DNA of 64,000 nt from Salvator merianae (taxonomy: Eukaryota > Chordata > Lepidosauria > Squamata > Teiidae): NCBI GenBank assembly GCA_003586115.2, contig QVOM02000102.1, forward strand, positions 62,001 through 126,000. Reading direction: 5' to 3'. Position 1 is the stretch's first letter; each line of letters begins with the position of its first letter. Both the position numbers and the translations under genes were made by a program. Positions 24,001 through 31,059 of the stretch are shown here, piece after piece. The notes below the pieces were generated by a model. That model was not told the DNA's origin. It searched no databases and saw only the letters and a program-made list of their open reading frames with translations.

Positions 24001-27000
24001 GGAGGATAGAAAGATATGTGTGTGTACATGCACGCGCACGCGCGCACGTATGTGTGTGTATAAAATAATTTGTCTTCAAGAAATCTTATATTTGGGGACA
24101 CAGGTGTGTCTTCTGAACTGAAACCATAAGGCAAGAGGGAAGACTTCAGTGGGTGTTGTCACTTTCAGCTACCCAACATCCCCAGTGGATACAAAGCCTT
24201 ATGAATAACTCTTAGTCTAACCAAGAAAGTACATAGTCAGCAGCCATTTTTTGAGTTCATTTCACCCAATTTTTTTTTGTCTCAAATAATAACATGCATT
24301 TGTACATAACTGGAGAACTTGGGAAATGAAGGTTTAATTCATGTATTAACAAGTCCTGCTAAGAGTACTGCTGTGGATACTTTAAGGAAGCAAAGTGGGA
24401 TATTTAGGACAAAATGTCAGCTGTTGAGTCAGACAAACAAGTAAAATTTTCTGTGTTTCTTTCCCTCCCCCTCACAAAATTTCACCAACAGATTGGCTTA
24501 TTGTAGTTGCTTCTCTCTTGGCACTGGCATTGATACTCGGTGTTTGCATTGCTGTCAACAGTCGAAGAAGGTAAGAAATACCTTTTGTATTTTTCTGCTT
24601 GTTGGTGCCAGAACTTTTCTTTAGAGTTATTGCTGGGAAGTTGTAAGATGTGAAGTGAGCAGTTGCTTCCTTCATGAGAAACTCATTGAAAGGGTCACAT
24701 TAAGACAGTGATGAAACTGAAGTCTGTCTCTGTGACTCTAGCAAAATACCTCAAGGGATTCTGAGCAATGTTCTAACTAGAATGCTGTCAGAAATTGCAA
24801 TAAGAAGAGTGTTACACTTGTAGTGCTGTTCAAAGTGGCGGCAGGCATACCGCATACCTGCCACTGCTCCCAGCTGTGCCAATACTGTGGCCAGATAATT
24901 TTTGTACCCAGTTGTGATGCTGTTTGCTGGGAGTCACTGAACACAGAAAATGGCTTTGTAACACATGGCTACCAGCAGCAAGAAGACAGCAGACTAGCAA
25001 GATCTGCTCAAATGGTGGTGTCCTACCAGTGGCAGGGCTACCTGAAGAGTGGGATTAAATGCTGAGTGCTTACTTCTAATGAGTACTTATGCTGGAATTG
25101 TAGTCAGATGCAGGTATGAACAAATACCACACTCAGCCATTGTATCTACTGCATCAGAAGGAGCAGAGTCGAGGTGACCCTGTACCCTTGAGGTTCAATT
25201 ACAGCGCTATAACAGTGCTGTGTGAATGCGGTCCATGTTTCTTGGCATTGAAAGAGGATTTTTTTGTGTTTTGGAATTCAAGCATTGTGTTTTGCAATTC
25301 AGAACTTACTGGAAAACTATTGTTTCTTCACCCTGGAATTTATTGCATGGCTTTGGCTAGATGTCTCAGCAGAAGAACAATAATTTGTGCCAGATCCATG
25401 GATTATTAGTTATTCCTGAGCTCCACTCATGTGTCCATAGAAAGCTTGCAGAACAGTCTGAAGTATCCATCCTTTAGTGTTAGTGTTAGTATTGGACAAT
25501 GCAGAGACTGTTTTGACAAGGGCCTGATTATCAATTAGTCTAACTGGCATTATTATTTTCAGTATATGATGCTGGTACAATAGAAATGGGTATTACTTTT
25601 TTCATAAAAATGGATCCATTAAACAGATATTTGTCAGCAACCTTTTTTCATAATAATACTCCAGTTTTGATGATAATGAAAGCTCTGAAGGGAAAAAAAT
25701 TACTAAAATTCCATATCAGGGCATCTGCTGAGTCCCCAAGCAATCTTCAAATGGTTTGTAGAGAAACAAATGTTTGAACGCTTTTGATCTGTGGTATGTT
25801 CCTTCTGTAATAGATTTCTTCTGCTGCATTGCAGGCTGAAGGAACTCCACTTTGTGAATGAAAAATTACTTTGGGATAACCGTGGATTTAAATACTTGCC
25901 TGGCAGCGCTAGGCAATAAGGAATTGAATGCCAGTAAGAAGGATGGAACTCTCCATTCTTCATATCTACCAGGCAAAGAAATCACGGAGGCTGTTAAAGA
26001 CAGGGGAGCACTTTATCCCAACATGCACATTACTTAAGCATGGAGCATAACTGTGATTACCTTGCGGTGCCCTGATTTCCATTGTATTTCCATTAGGTAA
26101 CCATGTGCCTGAAGGAAAAATTAAATGCAAAAGTTGTTCTTTAACATGTAGGGACGGCTCCAGTTGTGCAAGAACTTCGTCTTAGCGCTTTCTCTTCAGA
26201 GATTTGTGGGAAAGGAATAGAAGTACAATCACTCCTTACCCCCACCCAAAAAAAACTTTATGGTTCACACTGGCTAAATGTCTGTGACTGCACTTGCACG
26301 TGTTTCAAAAACAGCTTAGTGGTGGCACTGTCCACATGCTGGTGCCTTAATCCTCATTAAAAGCCAGAAAGTGCACTTTCAGAGATCATTCTCTGGTGTT
26401 GCCTTTGTTATCCGTAGAAAAGAAACTAGAGAATCATAGCATCAGGCAAGCTGCAACAGATTCCCCTAGTCTTCCCACCCATTGCTGTTGTTCAGTCATT
26501 AAGTCATGTCCAATTCTTCCTGGAGTTTGCCCAACCTCAGTCTCATTGCTTCTATGAAACTATCTATCCATCTCATCCTCCGTCATCCCCTTTTCCCCTT
26601 GCCTTCGATCTTTCCCAAGAATAGGGTTTTTTCCAATGAGTCCTGTATTCTCATTATGGGCTTCAGTATTTGTCCTTCCAGTGAACAGTCAGGGTTTATT
26701 GTCTTCAGAACTGACTGATCTGATCACCTTGCAGTCCAGGGGGCTCTCAAAAGTCTTCTCCAGCACTACAATTCAAAAGCATTGATTTTTCGGCACTCAG
26801 TCTTCCTTATGGTCCAACTCTCACAGCCATACATTACTACTGGGAAAACCATCGCTTTCAGTATGCAGAGCTTTGTTGTCAAAGTCATGCCTCTCTACTT
26901 TTTAGTATGCTGTCCAGGTTTGCCATAGCTTTCCTCCTAAGCAGCAAGCATCTTTTAATTTCACGACAGAAGTCCCTGTCTTCAGTGATCCTTGAGTACA

Positions 27001-30000
27001 GGAAAATAAAATCTGACAGTTTCTAATTTTTTCCTTTATTTTCCAGGAAGTGATGTTGAGCTTCAGCCCAGCTTTTGCACTTTCTTCCTTCACTTTTATC
27101 AGAAAAAAAAGCTGGGTTGAAGCTCAACAGTGTCAGATTTTATTTTCCTGGACTGATTTCAGTATTGACCATCTGATGATGTCCATATATAGAATTGACT
27201 TTTGAACTGTTGGAAAACAGTGTGTGCTATGACCAGCATAATGTCGTGACCAGACTCTTTTAGTCTCTGCCCTGGCTCATTTTGTGCTCCAAGGTCAAAC
27301 TGGTTATCTTTTAATTTCCTACTTAGCATTCCAGTTCCCTATGATGAAAATGATATCTTTTTTGGTATTAGTTCTAGAAGGAGTTGTAGGTATTCATAGA
27401 ACTGGTCAACTTCACTCTCTTTAGCATTAGTGGTTGGGATATAGACTTGGATTACTGTGATGTTGAGTGGTTCATCTTGGGTTTAAAGGGAAATCATTCT
27501 GCTATTTTTAAGATTGCAACCCATCACTGTTTTTCTCATCCGTTACTGTTTTTCTCAACTCATTACTGAGGGCTACACCATTCCTTCTGAGGTACTCTTG
27601 CCCACAGTAGTAGATATAATGGTCATCTGAATTAAATTCACCCATTCCAGTCCATTTTAGTTCACTGACACCTGTGATGTTAATGTTTAATCTTGACCTT
27701 TCATGTTTGACCACATCCAGCCACATAGATCTAACATTCCAGAATTCTATGCAATATTGTTCGTTACTGCGTCAAACTTTCTGTTCCTTTCAACACATAG
27801 CTCTCATGGTTGGTAAAGGCAGCTTAACAGGTTATCTTGAAATTGAAAGGACTTTTACAAATCACTGAATATAACTTATAAGAATGACCACCAAAGTTGC
27901 AGGCTATTAATGTGGCACTGATGATACTAATCTGACCTTATGTCCCACACAAACTGCAATTTCCTCCAGCATAATTGTTAACACAATTAAAGCCTCCCAC
28001 CCTTCCATTTTGACTTTTCTTTTTTTTACATTTTATGTATTTACACTGCTTTCTGATTAGGTTGGCATTTTTCATTGGTAGGAGCTAGTCAACTGTCCTT
28101 TTAACTATTGTTCCTACGTCTTCTTAAGAGGCAGATAATGGAAATTAAGTATAAATCCAAAACAGACCCTGGCACCTCATTGCATTCCCGGTGTTTTCTC
28201 ATTATACTGGGAGATTAAATATACTGGGTTTTAAAATGAGGAGCCATGCTAGCATGTATCAAATGTTGGACACCAGCTCCCATTGTCCCCAATATATATA
28301 ATTAACTTTATGATTTCATGGTTCTTTCTTTTCATTCTTCTATTATGTTGTTCACTGCATTGAGATACCTATAGTAATGCAGTATAAAAATTCTCATAAA
28401 CATAAGCATTTGATACTAAACAATGTCTTAATGAAATTGTATTTGATATAAAAGTTTTTCATGCTTCATTCTGCCTGATTACTAAAGGTTTTGAAGGCTA
28501 CTCTTCAACAGGTAATTGTTATTAGCATAATGTCTTGTGTAAGAGTGATTACATCATTTCAATAAGCCATTTGTTCAAGCAGTTTTCCTGATCCTTAAGT
28601 CTTAAGTTCAGGTCCAAGGAATGTTGCTGCCCAAAATTCAGATCAAGAAGGCTGTGAGACAGCAATCAGATATGAGCATCAAAATTATGACAGACATTGT
28701 GCTGGACATCAAATGAGCTCAAAGAAGAGGACATCTTTATATTGAGTGGTTGTTCCTACAAGTTGATCTTCGCTAGGAGGTTTAAATAGCTCATGGCACC
28801 ATCTGTTACTGGAATTTGCCTAATAGTTATGGGCAGCTCAGCTTTTGTTGGGTTTTTTTGATTGTGCTGGAGCATCTCATTGAATAACGATTACAGCTGC
28901 TTGAGTATGTCCATAATAAGAATTGTCGAATGTAGTCTGAAAATAAAATGAACTATGATGTTTTACTTTCAGAGAAAATCACCCAAGAATTTTCAGGAAA
29001 ACAAAATGAGTTTGGTTGGGATTACTAGAATCAATCAATTTGCTGTAGTACAATTTGCACGGAACATCCCATCTACATGTTTTGTCTAGAAGGCATAACT
29101 CAGATGAAGTGGTTTTTCTTCCAGTAGTATCCAGGTGGTAAAGACTGCTGGAAGAAAAAAAAACCCAAATCCCCTCTTTGGCCCATCTCCCAGCCTTGAC
29201 TCAAACCTTCTGTTTGTGATGAGGGCACCCTCCAGAAGGGGGGGGAGGGGGAATCTGGATATAAAGGGGTAGATAATGTTGCCGCTTGCCATGATCCATC
29301 TGATGGGCACGCTGCTCCCCTGGCATGCATTTGACTTCTCACAAAATTGTTCAATGTAGTGTTGGAAGAGGCTTCCGAGAGATTACCACATTCTCACCCG
29401 ATTTCTTTTATTTTCTGTGTGTTTGCATGTACGTCAAGCTGCCAAAACTTCTTTCCAATGCTATGCCAAGACTTAGGCTATCTCCAGACATTGGTTACTT
29501 ATGCTATATTTGGATATTCCAGAATAAAGCATAAATATTCTGGAATACTGATGCTTTATTCTGGAATGTCCAGATATAGCAGAATAAGTAACTAGTGTCT
29601 GGATGCAGCCATAGACACTAGAGAGCTGATCAATCAAATATATGCTGGCTAAATGATATGGCTGATTAACAGCAATCGTCCCAACATACCATTGCTGGCA
29701 TTGTGTCTGGAAGGTCCCATGATTATGTTAGCCAAGTGATGCAACCTCTGTTGGCCGTGCTGATACTTTGAGCTTTGACTCATTATTCCTTACATGATAT
29801 TCTTGCTGAAGTGTGAGCCCAGACATTTAGAATAAAAGTCAATTTGAATGTTAAGACTTTATTTTTCATGTCCTGTTTCCATGTTCTAGCAATAGCACAC
29901 AGGAACCAGAATGGCCTCAGAAATAAACATTAGCCCAATTAAAACACAATTGAAAGAATAAGTAGATAAAGCTTTGATTCTAGCATGCAATCTAGATAAA

Positions 30001-30291
30001 AGTAATGGGATACACTTAACTGTTGATCAGAAGGTTGTTGTGTGGTTTAACTTCCTGTCTCTCCTTTTCATTAGATGCGGGCAGAAGCAAAAACTTATCA
30101 TCAATAATGGCAAAGGAGGCATAGATGAGAAGAACGTGGGTGGATTAAATGGAGAAGCCAGTAAATCTCATGAAATGGTGCATTTGGTACATAATGAGAA
30201 GTCAGAGGATCAAATAGGTCCACACGATGAATTTCTGGCAATTGATGAGACACAGAACCAACAGGAAGTAGCCTTGAAGAGTGGAATGTAA
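2917..30291 (+). CDS. CD44: CD44 antigen, 3' part of gene (15 exons in window, 5' exons outside)
   Basis: CD44 is the type I membrane receptor for hyaluronan and links the pericellular matrix to ezrin/radixin/moesin and ankyrin inside the cell. The gene is identified by the transmembrane exon ([18 protein letters not shown], then SRRR) and the tail exon ([19 protein letters not shown]-like ATDET region), which closely match the vertebrate protein. The Link domain and signal peptide are not here, so the gene starts upstream of base 1. Upstream of the membrane exons lies a run of twelve phase 1-1 exons corresponding to the alternatively spliced variable stem. Coding exons: 2917-3081, 4938-5126, 5272-5436, 8066-8227, 8485-8667, 9725-9901, 11316-11498, 13088-13123, 13632-13808, 14419-14520, 15480-15629, 17240-17407, 22276-22377, 24492-24570, 30075-30291. 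The tail-to-tail neighbour SLC1A2 is the same as in mammals. Exon-level confidence varies and is given separately. Confidence 0.95.
4938..5126 (+). CDS. CD44: CD44 variable exon B
   Basis: This is a 189-nt phase 1-1 exon, 63 residues, the longest of the array. The acceptor is atcataacag|CTGTGTCC and the donor TTCAG|gtactt. The start AVSSSDD matches the array consensus, while the middle ([16 protein letters not shown]) has diverged and the end carries an acidic LDDD stretch before FFYHSG. It encodes extracellular stem only. The next exon follows after an intron of just 145 bp, the shortest spacing in the array. Confidence 0.85.
5272..5436 (+). CDS. CD44: CD44 variable exon C
   Basis: This is a 165-nt phase 1-1 exon with no methionine. 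The acceptor is ccttgccacag|CAACATTT and the donor ACAG|gtactg. The encoded 55 residues run from [12 protein letters not shown] to YHEKSSQTG; the ending matches the HEK..SHTG end of other array exons. N-glycosylation sites NES and NTS are present, and a QSGQ motif lies mid-exon. It belongs to the extracellular stem and has no predicted folded domain. Confidence 0.87.
5437..8065 (+). other. CD44 intron with LINE-tail fragment, GAT repeat and a transposon
   Basis: No exon was recognised here. The intron holds a LINE-tail-like fragment (about 5665-5790), a short GAT repeat (6307-6336) and a palindromic DNA transposon (6697-7018). The remainder is AT-rich unique sequence. Confidence 0.6.
6697..7018. 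mobile_element. DNA transposon, family A-like, about 322 bp
   Basis: The left end GGACCTTCTCTTCTGCAC and right end AAGTGCAGAAATGCCC are imperfect inverted repeats. No clear target duplication was seen. A 121-codon minus frame across it is not a gene. Confidence 0.6.
8066..8227 (+). CDS. CD44: CD44 variable exon D
   Basis: This is a 162-nt phase 1-1 exon, 54 residues, starting [13 protein letters not shown] and ending NESFYTG. The acceptor is gttaaaacag|ATTTAG and the donor TATACAG|gtatct. It carries the array signature: a STQ/STH..P block, then EWSSEES around residue 20, then V-P-G and a Ser-rich end. N-glycosylation sites are NTS, NAS and NES. It codes for extracellular stem. Confidence 0.88.
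8485..8667 (+). CDS. CD44: CD44 variable exon E
   Basis: This is a 183-nt phase 1-1 exon with acceptor cattgtgatag|TTACAATTTCC and donor CTACAG|gtacaa. An in-frame upstream acceptor (ctgattcag at 8461-8469) would add five residues with start 8470. I chose 8485 because the sequence around it aligns with the ccatcattgcaacag acceptors of sibling exons. It encodes [18 protein letters not shown], then [14 protein letters not shown] and ends SPTG, close to exons F and I. N-glycosylation sites NET and NIS are visible. Confidence 0.85.
9029..9120 (+). pseudogene. Relic CD44 variable exon (3' half and donor lost)
   Basis: After tattacag (9021-9028) the sequence reads CTGCAGTAAATGTG and, in the array phase, gives [20 protein letters not shown], which resembles the AVSSSDDV...[13 protein letters not shown] layout of exon I. 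The match continues through KKIFS and into GGAAAGTGAAC, then stops; there is no ACAG|gtat donor, and the frame runs on to a stop at 9265-9267. I read it as a decayed array member between exons E and F. A chance resemblance cannot be excluded. Confidence 0.45.
9425..9604. mobile_element. Palindromic DNA transposon, family A, 180 bp
   Basis: The ends are near-perfect inverted repeats (GGCCCTTTCTGCACTTGG at the left, its complement at the right) with the similarity running about 60 bp inward through TTATTCTGGATT. It is flanked by the direct repeat ACT (9422-9424 and 9605-9607). There is no coding capacity. Close relatives are at 47575, 48144 and 33591. Confidence 0.85.
9725..9901 (+). CDS. CD44: CD44 variable exon F
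   Basis: This is a 177-nt phase 1-1 exon of 59 residues. The acceptor is atgacaacag|AAATTTC and the donor CACACAG|gtatca. It encodes [15 protein letters not shown], then [17 protein letters not shown] and ends HEQKSSHTG, all array hallmarks. N-glycosylation sites NHT and NTS are present, plus two Ser-Gly pairs (SGG, SGD) flanked by acidic residues that are plausible glycosaminoglycan sites by inference. It lies 120 bp after a family A transposon. Confidence 0.88.
10221..10662. mobile_element. Non-autonomous DNA transposon, family D-like, 442 bp
   Basis: The termini GGGTGTGATCAGACA and TGTCTGATCACACCC are perfect inverted repeats of 15 bp and are flanked by the direct repeat TGA (10218-10220, 10663-10665). 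The interior has no recognisable protein. It sits in the CD44 intron between exons F and G. The rest of that intron (9902-11315) shows nothing else I recognise. Confidence 0.85.
11316..11498 (+). CDS. CD44: CD44 variable exon G
   Basis: This is a 183-nt phase 1-1 exon of 61 residues. The acceptor ccatcattgcaacag|CTGTTACC is the clearest copy of the array acceptor; the donor is TACACAG|gtacca. It encodes [18 protein letters not shown], then [16 protein letters not shown], then [14 protein letters not shown] and ends AYTG. The N-glycosylation site is NST. A longer open frame overlapping it (11223-11588) is in a different frame and is not the coding one. Confidence 0.88.
11499..13087 (+). other. 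CD44 intron holding a family B transposon and a decayed exon body
   Basis: Apart from the transposon at 12349-12730 and the decayed upstream part of mini-exon H (12966-13087), nothing is recognised here. Confidence 0.5.
12349..12730. mobile_element. DNA transposon, family B, 382 bp
   Basis: The left end GGGTGCCTCCAT and right end GGAGGCACCC are inverted, with the direct repeat ATG on both sides (12346-12348, 12731-12733). The right part contains an internal short palindrome (CTATATTGGGATTGTCACA / TGTGTGGCAATCCC). The element at 2253-2680 is the same family in the opposite orientation; both share the GCAATTGCCTCT block and the GTATTGGGAATGCC block. Confidence 0.85.
13088..13123 (+). CDS. CD44: CD44 variable mini-exon H (36 nt)
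   Basis: This exon codes only 12 residues in phase 1-1: [13 protein letters not shown] including the split first codon. The donor CATACAG|gtatca is the array donor. The acceptor cctttttcctccag|CTGAAAATT has a strong pyrimidine tract, unlike its siblings. It corresponds to the last fifth of a normal array exon (compare [16 protein letters not shown] of exon I). The upstream remainder, from an apparent old acceptor at 12961-12965, would give a 158-nt exon that breaks frame and has a TAG at 12989-12991. Use of the exon is inferred from splice sites and phase only. Confidence 0.6.
13632..13808 (+). CDS. CD44: CD44 variable exon I
   Basis: This is a 177-nt phase 1-1 exon of 59 residues and the best match to the array consensus. 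The acceptor is catcattattatag|CTGTGAGTTCC and the donor CATACAG|gtatta. It encodes [18 protein letters not shown], then [14 protein letters not shown], then LAGIIPSAG and ends YEHTG. N-glycosylation sites are NAT and NST. It codes for extracellular stem. Confidence 0.9.
13880..14071 (-). mobile_element. tRNA-derived SINE (Sauria-type)
   Basis: Read on the minus strand, the element starts with a tRNA-like head GTGGCTGTTACTCAGCGGTAG (A box) and GGTTGGATACCC (degenerate B box), followed by GGCAATGGCAAACCACTTC and ending GGCTGCGACTTGGTGG. This layout matches reptile tRNA-headed SINEs with the CAATGGCAAACCACT body. It lies in a CD44 intron, antisense to the gene. Confidence 0.75.
14419..14520 (+). 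CDS. CD44: CD44 variable exon J
   Basis: This is a 102-nt phase 1-1 exon of 34 residues. The acceptor is tttatttgccag|GCTGGGAC and the donor ATATACAG|gtattt. It encodes [15 protein letters not shown] and ends [11 protein letters not shown]. Compared with sibling exons it begins at the W-S-E-E motif, so it looks like a 5'-truncated array copy. It contains a DSGE motif (possible glycosaminoglycan site, inference) and the N-glycosylation site NTS. Like mini-exon H, its acceptor has a good pyrimidine tract. Confidence 0.82.
15480..15629 (+). CDS. CD44: CD44 variable exon K
   Basis: This is a 150-nt phase 1-1 exon of 50 residues. The acceptor tactattgccatag|ATGAGG and donor CATACAG|gtatcc fit the array. 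It encodes [16 protein letters not shown], then [11 protein letters not shown], then FHGIVPRRG and ends NKTDHTG. The N-glycosylation site is NKT. It is more basic toward its end than other members. Confidence 0.87.
15630..17239 (+). other. CD44 intron between variable exons K and L
   Basis: I see no exon, repeat of known family or RNA gene here. An open frame of about 117 codons near 16129 lacks splice context and resembles nothing I know. Confidence 0.5.
17240..17407 (+). CDS. CD44: CD44 last variable exon L
   Basis: This is a 168-nt exon, phase 1-1, with acceptor accatcattgcaacag|TGGTAG and donor GACA|gtaaga. Its split codon ends in A rather than G, so it joins the next exon as A|GT, giving Ser. 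It encodes [30 protein letters not shown] and ends RRPASSFD. The acceptor and first half are clearly array-like, but the last third and donor differ. It occupies the position of human v10/exon 15; which of the two is unclear. Confidence 0.86.
17880..18210. repeat. Degraded LINE-tail-like interspersed repeat
   Basis: The text CATCCAGTCCAGCAGCCTGT ... AGAGACTTACTGTCTCC ... CTATCAAGCCCTTTCTGAC resembles a common reptile CR1/L2-like LINE remnant. A second copy with the same block order (TAATCCAGCCGCCTGTTC ... AGAGACATACTGTCTCC) is at about 32030-32260. Confidence 0.5.
18710..18905 (+). mobile_element. tRNA-derived SINE (Sauria-type)
   Basis: It begins GTGGCTGTAACTTAGTAGTTG (A-box-like) with GGTCACAGATTTTAACCCC (B-box-like) about 40 bp later. 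It continues through CCATGAAAATGGCATAGAGG and ends with GACGCCATGGTACCC. It is the same layout as the minus-strand copy at 13880-14071 and is more diverged. Confidence 0.65.
19805..20165. repeat. Interspersed repeat family (three copies in window)
   Basis: Blocks GTCCCAGGTCACAACAATAAA, AATATAATCCTTCTCTGTCCC, TTTAACCAGGCACCGAAAACC and GGCTGTTCCAGATCCTG recur at about 49605-49865, and partly at about 58628-58740, in the same orientation. It probably represents a LINE 3' end or composite SINE common in this genome; class unassigned. Confidence 0.55.
20960..21240. repeat. Interspersed reptile repeat with tRNA-like right part
   Basis: It starts with an AAGAAGAAGAAC run followed by TTTATACCCCGCTTTTCTC and AAGCGGCTTACAAGG, a pattern common in squamate LINE/SINE tails, and ends with CTCGAACTCCGATCC. 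No open frame is credible. I cannot name the family. Confidence 0.5.
22276..22377 (+). CDS. CD44: CD44 membrane-proximal extracellular exon
   Basis: This is a 102-nt phase 1-1 exon with acceptor ttttatctag|GTTCTAAC and donor CCAG|gtaggt. It encodes [19 protein letters not shown] followed by [14 protein letters not shown]. The final I-P before the transmembrane exon matches the human RTPQIP|EW junction, so this is the counterpart of the constant exon 16. N-glycosylation site: NVT. In the human protein this region is where membrane-proximal proteolysis takes place; whether a site exists here cannot be read from the sequence. Confidence 0.9.
22840..24010 (+). mobile_element. Degraded L2/CR1-like LINE (reverse transcriptase remnant)
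   Basis: Plus-strand translation across several frameshifts gives reverse-transcriptase signatures: [12 protein letters not shown] (RT core), RCHQYAD (catalytic Tyr-x-Asp-Asp region, second Asp lost), [14 protein letters not shown], and the C-terminal block [20 protein letters not shown] with [12 protein letters not shown]. The block order and wording are typical of L2/CR1-clade elements of vertebrates. Stops and frameshifts mean it is dead. It is in the sense orientation relative to CD44. Confidence 0.8.
24017..24062. repeat. Alternating purine-pyrimidine TG/CG tract
   Basis: ATGTGTGTGTACATGCACGC followed by GCACGCGCGCACG and ATGTGTGTGTA forms a Z-DNA-prone tract at the 3' end of a LINE remnant. 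Confidence 0.85.
24492..24570 (+). CDS. CD44: CD44 transmembrane exon
   Basis: This 79-nt exon runs from phase 1 to phase 2; the length equals that of the mammalian transmembrane exon. The acceptor is ttcaccaacag|ATTGGC and the donor CGAAGAAG|gtaaga. It encodes [19 protein letters not shown] and IAVNSRRR: one helix of about 21 hydrophobic residues, then a basic stop-transfer cluster. The Cys in the inner part of the helix matches the palmitoylated human Cys286. The donor can join either the long-tail exon at 30075 or the candidate short-tail exon at 25835. Confidence 0.97.
25835..25919 (+). CDS. CD44: Candidate CD44 alternative short-tail exon (exon 18 position)
   Basis: A strong acceptor (atttcttctgctgcattgcag, up to 25834) is followed by a phase-2-compatible reading frame: AG|G restores Arg, then [15 protein letters not shown] and [12 protein letters not shown], then TAA at 25917-25919. 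It lies between the transmembrane and long-tail exons, exactly where mammals keep exon 18 for the short-tail CD44 isoform. An ATTAAA at 26120 could serve polyadenylation. Mammalian short tails are only a few residues long, so a 27-residue tail would be unusual. It may be a cryptic acceptor; no transcript evidence is available here. Confidence 0.4.
26480..27760 (-). mobile_element. Truncated, rearranged BovB (RTE) LINE
   Basis: On the minus strand the 27508-27726 part encodes [20 protein letters not shown] and [17 protein letters not shown]. It is followed by [20 protein letters not shown] (about 27370-27480), which is the BovB endonuclease. The 26480-27090 part corresponds to the C-terminal end of the BovB polyprotein ([13 protein letters not shown] and downstream), ending near GTCATTAAGTCATGTCC. 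The reverse-transcriptase core between them is missing and replaced by an inverted duplication at 27001-27148. It is inactive. BovB is abundant in squamates and ruminants through horizontal transfer. Confidence 0.9.
27001..27148. repeat. Foldback inside the BovB remnant
   Basis: GGAAAATAAAATCTGACA (27001-27018) pairs with 27131-27148, and 27055-27076 (GTTGAGCTTCAGCCCAGC...) pairs with 27107-27128 with one mismatch. The left side has 36 nt between its two arms, the right side only 2 nt. Confidence 0.9.
29476..29610. mobile_element. Short near-perfect palindromic element (family B-like), 135 bp
   Basis: The two halves are inverted copies: GGCTATCTCCAGACATTGG at the left against CTAGTGTCTGGATGCAGCC at the right, with GTTACTTATGCTATA and ATTCCAGAATAAAGCAT continuing inward almost to the centre. 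CTCCAGACA links it to family B. It would form a long hairpin in CD44 intronic RNA. Confidence 0.75.
30075..30291 (+). CDS. CD44: CD44 cytoplasmic long-tail exon and stop
   Basis: The acceptor tctccttttcattag|ATGCGG joins AG|A to restore Arg, then [36 protein letters not shown] and a Gln/Glu-rich end to LKSGM. The stop TAA is at 30289-30291. The juxtamembrane basic stretch (RRRCGQKQK) is the ezrin/radixin/moesin-binding region, its Cys matches the second palmitoylated Cys, and HLV matches the basolateral sorting motif. The terminal KSGM differs from the human KIGV end. The tail is the usual length of about 72 residues. Confidence 0.97.
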
Positions 30292-30905
30292 AAGATTGGT
30301 GTGATCTGGTTATCTCCAAGTGGAAAAACAAAAATACATGGAACTGGGACTAAAACTCATAAATGCAAAGAGCTACTGATGTCTTTGAAGCATTATTAAG
30401 CATACATTTTTTTCCTTTCTCTCTTTTTTTAATGGTCAGGTACAAAAAAAATATTTTTTTTTCTCTTCCTGATATTACATAATTTTGCTCAGTTCAGATT
30501 GGTGATTACCATGTTACAAACATCGTATATTTCCTGTTTGCGTTCAGCTGTGTGATGAAGCAGAATACCAACCTTAATGACTTCCTGCCAGTTGGGCAAC
30601 TTCCCCCTTATATCTTAATGGAGTCACCAGCATCCCAAGCTGTTAAAACAGGTTCCAAGCATGCCGTGATGCTTAGAGAGTCAGCATTAATCAGGATAAG
30701 AGACAGGACAGAATTCCTGTGGACCCCAAAGAATCAACCAAGTATATTAAATCCTGTTCACTCCTTGATGTTCTGCAGTGATTGAACACAAAAAGACAAA
30801 TCTTGTCCAAAATTCCATGGATTTTAAATAACATCTTTTAATAGACAAGAAAGAATAAGAATGATTTTATATAGTAAATAAATTTTTATTGTCTAAAATC
30901 TAAAT
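30292..30905 (+). other. CD44: CD44 3' UTR with polyadenylation signal
   Basis: Following the stop, AT-rich sequence leads to AATAAA at 30877-30882, followed by a T-rich and TG-containing stretch (TTTTTATTGTC, GTGGTGTTCTTTTTTC). This is the first good polyadenylation signal after the stop. Mammalian CD44 also uses distal sites, so the UTR may be longer. Confidence 0.6.
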
Positions 30906-31059
30906 GAACTGTGGTGTTCTTTTTTCTTTTCATACACATGTTCCTCTCCTGCCTAGTTCAGGTTGGATCCAGTGTTAAATCAAGCCTGTGAGTTTCATTA
31001 TGCCATGCTAGTTTGTAGATAGTGCACAGCAGTATCTATCCATGGAGTGCCTGAACTAA

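Larger units (their letters stand above)
22378..24491 (+). other. CD44 intron dominated by a LINE remnant
   Basis: It contains a GAT repeat (about 22505-22538), a degraded LINE (about 22840-24010) and an alternating TG/CG stretch (about 24017-24062). A tRNA-like GTCTGTAGCTCAGTGGT at about 22468 may be a SINE fragment but has no B box I can see. Confidence 0.6.
24571..30074 (+). other. Last CD44 intron
   Basis: This 5.5-kb intron contains the candidate short-tail exon (25835-25919), a rearranged BovB LINE (about 26480-27760) and a near-perfect palindromic element (29476-29610). The remainder has no recognised feature. Confidence 0.7.

Noticed and set aside
29111..29165. Imperfect hairpin GGTTTTTCTTCCAG / CTGGAAGAAAAA
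   Set aside because: The arms are short and low-complexity; they are likely to occur by chance in AT-rich intron.
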